Source of the DNA: Anaerolineales bacterium
Lineage (GTDB): Bacteria; Chloroflexota; Anaerolineae; Aggregatilineales; UBA2796
Assembly: GCA_015075625.1 (NCBI GenBank)
Contig: JABTTZ010000002.1
Coordinates: 1,054,001 to 1,118,000, forward strand
Length of the DNA stretch: 64,000 bases
Direction: 5' to 3'
Shown here piece by piece: positions 61,301 to 64,000 of this stretch. How positions within the stretch are numbered: position 1 is the first letter of the stretch; each line of letters starts with the position of its first letter. The translations under genes and the position numbers were made by a program. The notes beneath the pieces were generated by a model. That model was not told the origin of the DNA. It worked only from the letters and a program-made list of their open reading frames with translations, and made no database searches.

Positions 61301-63625
61301 TTAGTCTCGGTTGCCCCATCCGCCGCGATTGCCACCACCGCCGCTGCCGCCGCTGCGATTGCCACCACCGCCACCACCGCTGCCGCCGCGATAGCCACCA
61401 CCACCGCCGCCGCCACGCCGGTCACCACCGCGATCCCCGCCACCGCTGCGCCCACCACCGCTTGGACGACGATCTTGCTCGCGGGCTTCTTCGGGGGTCA
61501 GGTCTTCAAGGACAGCTTTGCGGCTGAGGCGCACCTTGCCCTCGGCAATATCGGTGACCATGACCATCAATTCATCGCCCATGCTGATCTCGTCTTCGAT
61601 GCGCTCAATACGCCGATCCGAAAGCTGACTGATATGCACCAAGCCATCGCGTCCGGGGAGGAATTCCACGAACACACCGTAAGGTTCGATGCGCGTCACC
61701 TTGCCGGTGTAGATGCGCCCAATGACCGCATCTTCGGTCATACCGGTGATGATCTCAGCAACCTTATCCGCCGCCGCCCCGTTCACCGAGGAAATAAAGA
61801 CCGTTCCATCCTGCTGCACTTCGATGGTGACGCCGTGCTGTTCTTGCAGCCCGCGCACCGTCTTGCCGCCGGGTCCGATCACCGCCCCAATTTTCTCCGT
61901 TTCGATCTTCACCGTGAGCAAACGGGGGGCGTTTGGGCTGAGGGCGCGGCGTGGTTCGGGAATGGTTGCCAGCATGACATCCATGATCGTCATCCGTGCG
62001 GCGTGCGCTTGTTCCAGCGCCTCGCCCATGACCGCCCACGAGACACCCTTGATTTTCAAGTCCATCTGGAGCGCCGTCACACCGTCGCGTGTTCCGGCAA
62101 CCTTGAAGTCCATATCCCCGATGTGGTCTTCCAAGCCCTGAATATCGGTGAGAACAGCGTATTTATCGCCGTCGGTGATCAAGCCCATAGCAATTCCGGC
62201 GACGGGCGCTTTCAACGGCACACCCGCATCCATCAACGCCAATGTGCTGCCGCAGACGCTCGCCATGCTCGTGCTTCCATTGGAAGAAAGCACCTCGCTG
62301 ACGACGCGAATCGTGTAGGGGAATACAGACTCGTCGGGGATGACGTTGCGGAGAGCGGTTTCCGCCAGCGCCCCGTGACCAATTTCGCGCCGTTTCGGTC
62401 CGCGCAGGGGGGAGGATTCCCCGCTGGCGAAGGGGGGCATGTTGTAATGATGCATGTACCGCTTGGAGGTATCCGGCTCTAGGGTATCCAACTGTTGGCT
62501 ATCTGCCGGAACGCCCAATGTGACAACGCTCATGACCTGTGTCCGCCCGCGCTGGAACAAGCCTGAGCCATGTACACGGGGGAGGATGCTCACCTCTGCG
62601 CTCAGGGGGCGAATGTCCTTCAGTCCGCGCCCGTCGGGGCGAATGCCTTCGTTCAAGATGCGGCGGCGAACTTCTTCGGTGACGACATCCTCAAAGCCCG
62701 CCATAATCTGCTGTGGGGTATAGCTATCCGCTGCGTCGCGTGCCGCCTCAACAGGGCTGCCGTATTCGGCAACAAGGGAGTCGCGCAGGTCCCACAGTTC
62801 GGCTTGGCGTTCGTCTGTGTTCCCACGCAAAGCAATAATTTGGGCGATCTGTCCGGCGGCGCGTGTCCGCACTCTATCCATCAGATCGGTCTTGGGTTTG
62901 GCGGGGGTGTAATCAGCCTTTGGCTTGCCCACTGCCGCCCGCATTTCTTCTTGAACGCGGAAAATATCTTGCATCGATTCTTGGGCAAGTTTGAGGGCAT
63001 CAACGAGGGTCGCCTCGCTCACTTCCAGCGCCCCGCACTCCACCATGTTAATCGCATCTTTCGTCCCTGCCACGCGCAGATCGAGAAGGCTTTTTTCCAT
63101 CTCGGCATAGGTTGGGTTAGCGATCAGTTTGCCATCGACAAGGGCGATGCGCACCCCGCCAACGGGGCCATCAAAGGGGACATCGGAGATGGTCAGCGCT
63201 GCGCTTGCGCCCAAAATGCAGAGCATGTCCAGCGGACGCTCTTGATCGAAGGCGAGGGCGTTGATCACAATTTGCACATCGTTGCGGAGGTCTTTGGGAA
63301 AGAGAGGGCGAAGGGGGCGATCTGTGACGCGGCTGGTCAGAATTGCCTGCTCGCCCGGGCGACCCTCGCGGCGGAAAAACGACCCGGGAATACGCCCGAC
63401 GGCGTAGAGGCGCTCCTCATATTCAACGGTGAGGGGGAAAAAATCGATTCCCTCGCGGATATTGCGGCTCATGACCACTGTCGCCAGGATCACGGTGTCG
63501 CCCATGCGGACTGTCACTGCGCCACCGGCTTGGGGTGCGAGCTTCCCCGTCTCAATGGTTATTGTCTCGCTGCCGAGTGTGGCTGTAAAGCGTCGTGCTT
63601 GCTGTGCTTGCTCGCCGTTCGTCAT
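61301..63625 (-). CDS. pnp: Polynucleotide phosphorylase with Gly/Arg-rich tail
   Basis: A 774-residue 3'-5' exoribonuclease. Order: RNase PH-like domain 1 (about 10-140), helical linker, RNase PH-like domain 2 (about 320-530, with GALAETALRNVIPDE), KH (IGPGGKTVRGL near 570) and S1 (about 625-695, VTRIEPYGVFVEFLPG). The final 55 residues are an unusual Gly/Arg/Ser-rich, RGG-box-like tail, absent from E. coli PNPase. The start ATG follows AAGGAG with a long 13-base spacer. Located directly downstream of rpsO, the classical arrangement. Confidence 0.96.
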   Translation of the reverse strand: MTNGEQAQQARRFTATLGSETITIETGKLAPQAGGAVTVRMGDTVILATVVMSRNIREGIDFFPLTVEYEERLYAVGRIPGSFFRREGRPGEQAILTSRVTDRPLRPLFPKDLRNDVQIVINALAFDQERPLDMLCILGASAALTISDVPFDGPVGGVRIALVDGKLIANPTYAEMEKSLLDLRVAGTKDAINMVECGALEVSEATLVDALKLAQESMQDIFRVQEEMRAAVGKPKADYTPAKPKTDLMDRVRTRAAGQIAQIIALRGNTDERQAELWDLRDSLVAEYGSPVEAARDAADSYTPQQIMAGFEDVVTEEVRRRILNEGIRPDGRGLKDIRPLSAEVSILPRVHGSGLFQRGRTQVMSVVTLGVPADSQQLDTLEPDTSKRYMHHYNMPPFASGESSPLRGPKRREIGHGALAETALRNVIPDESVFPYTIRVVSEVLSSNGSTSMASVCGSTLALMDAGVPLKAPVAGIAMGLITDGDKYAVLTDIQGLEDHIGDMDFKVAGTRDGVTALQMDLKIKGVSWAVMGEALEQAHAARMTIMDVMLATIPEPRRALSPNAPRLLTVKIETEKIGAVIGPGGKTVRGLQEQHGVTIEVQQDGTVFISSVNGAAADKVAEIITGMTEDAVIGRIYTGKVTRIEPYGVFVEFLPGRDGLVHISQLSDRRIERIEDEISMGDELMVMVTDIAEGKVRLSRKAVLEDLTPEEAREQDRRPSGGGRSGGGDRGGDRRGGGGGGGYRGGSGGGGGGNRSGGSGGGGNRGGWGNRD

Positions 63626-63669
63626 AAATATTGCCTAGCTCCTTAACCTTTGCCTATGCGGTATGACAG

Positions 63670-63717
63670 ACCACATCGGTGATTGCCCCCTTTTCGAGTC
63701 GCAATCACCGATGTGGT
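63670..63717 (-). promoter_or_regulatory. Long perfect stem-loop in the rpsO-pnp leader
   Basis: Arms ACCACATCGGTGATTGC (63670-63686) and its exact reverse complement (63701-63717) form a 17-base-pair stem with a 14-base loop, 45 bases upstream of the pnp ATG. In E. coli a stem-loop at this position is cut by RNase III and mediates pnp autocontrol; an analogous role here is inference. Confidence 0.7.
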
Positions 63718-63765
63718 ATTCATTCGTGGGTTGTATGGGGTGCGCCGGGGGGAGTCGCGGTGACT

Positions 63766-64000
63766 CTAACGCCCAATGTAATCGCGCAAGCCCAAGCGTT
63801 CAATGAGTGCCTTGTAGCCAGCGAGATTTGTCTTGTGAAGATAGCGAAGGTGGCGCAGGCGCTGCCCAACCAGTTTGAGCAGACCCCGCCGTGAGGTTTC
63901 GTCGTGCTTGTGAACCTTCAAATGCTCCGTCAATTGGAGAATCCGTGTGGTGAGCATCGCAATCTGAACTTCCGGCGAACCTGTATCTTTTTCGTGCCGT
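63766..64000 (-). CDS. rpsO: 30S ribosomal protein S15 (5' end beyond window)
   Basis: At least 77 codons read to the window edge with S15 signatures: [38 protein letters not shown]15 binds 16S rRNA helices 20-22 and nucleates assembly of the small-subunit platform. The start codon is outside the window. The C-terminus ends [11 protein letters not shown], a few residues longer than E. coli S15. Confidence 0.95.
   Translation of the reverse strand, partial: RHEKDTGSPEVQIAMLTTRILQLTEHLKVHKHDETSRRGLLKLVGQRLRHLRYLHKTNLAGYKALIERLGLRDYIGR

Overview
The window looks like chromosomal DNA of a bacterium of the phylum Chloroflexota, probably an Anaerolineae-like lineage. The assignment is inference. 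It rests on an 865-residue DUF2298-type membrane protein, a long VanW-family protein, a Thr/Pro-rich secreted protein, LysM and beta-propeller exported proteins, a WXG100 protein, no recognisable outer-membrane biogenesis genes, and a GC-rich, gene-dense layout with Shine-Dalgarno starts. Coding density is high and there is no intact transposase, phage, CRISPR array or rRNA. Accessory signals are confined to short dispersed repeats, gene remnants and a few unusual clusters.

Layout: 0.1-2.8 kb holds a Gfo/Idh/MocA oxidoreductase, a CHAD protein and a broken FAD-dependent desaturase under a perfect palindrome. 3.0-7.9 kb is a two-gene unit: a 1110-residue helical repeat protein and a SWIM zinc-finger protein. 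8-13 kb holds a double GNAT acetyltransferase, proC-ftsW and an MFS exporter. 13.1-19.3 kb is a tightly packed plus-strand run: LysM protein, glycerophosphodiesterase, AAA+ ATPase, secreted propeller-like protein, half of a ThrE-type exporter, and a kinase-GAF-phosphatase signalling protein. 19.3-25.5 kb holds a GH5 hydrolase, a ketoacyl-synthase-like enzyme, an acyl-CoA ligase, an alpha/beta hydrolase and a radical SAM/HhH protein. 25.5-28.1 kb is the DUF2298 protein.

28.5-35.5 kb on the minus strand is the most unusual neighbourhood: a WXG100-fusion protein, a possibly EspG-like protein, and a 1484-residue fusion of TPR-like repeats to a HerA/TraG-type ATPase. 35.5-43 kb contains a BON-like protein, an exported propeller protein, a complete tRNA-Ser(GGA) transcription unit, a formylglycine-generating-enzyme-fold protein fused to a glutaredoxin-like domain, nadK, a zinc-finger membrane protein and recN. 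43.1-49.9 kb is a sensory island: a periplasmic sugar-binding-type lipoprotein, two Cache histidine kinases and four single-domain response regulators, with no output domain. 50.5-64 kb is mostly housekeeping: uvrA, a degenerate M50-like membrane protein, an RluD-type pseudouridine synthase, a mucin-like secreted protein, VanW, a kinase remnant, a GNAT protein, pnp with a Gly/Arg-rich tail, and rpsO running off the right edge.

Two dispersed repeat families (a REP-like hairpin element and a MITE-like element with TTACGCA ends) occupy most gene-free gaps. A palindrome TCGTGA-N4-TCACGA occurs twice, upstream of the broken desaturase and upstream of the sensory island, and suggests a shared regulator.
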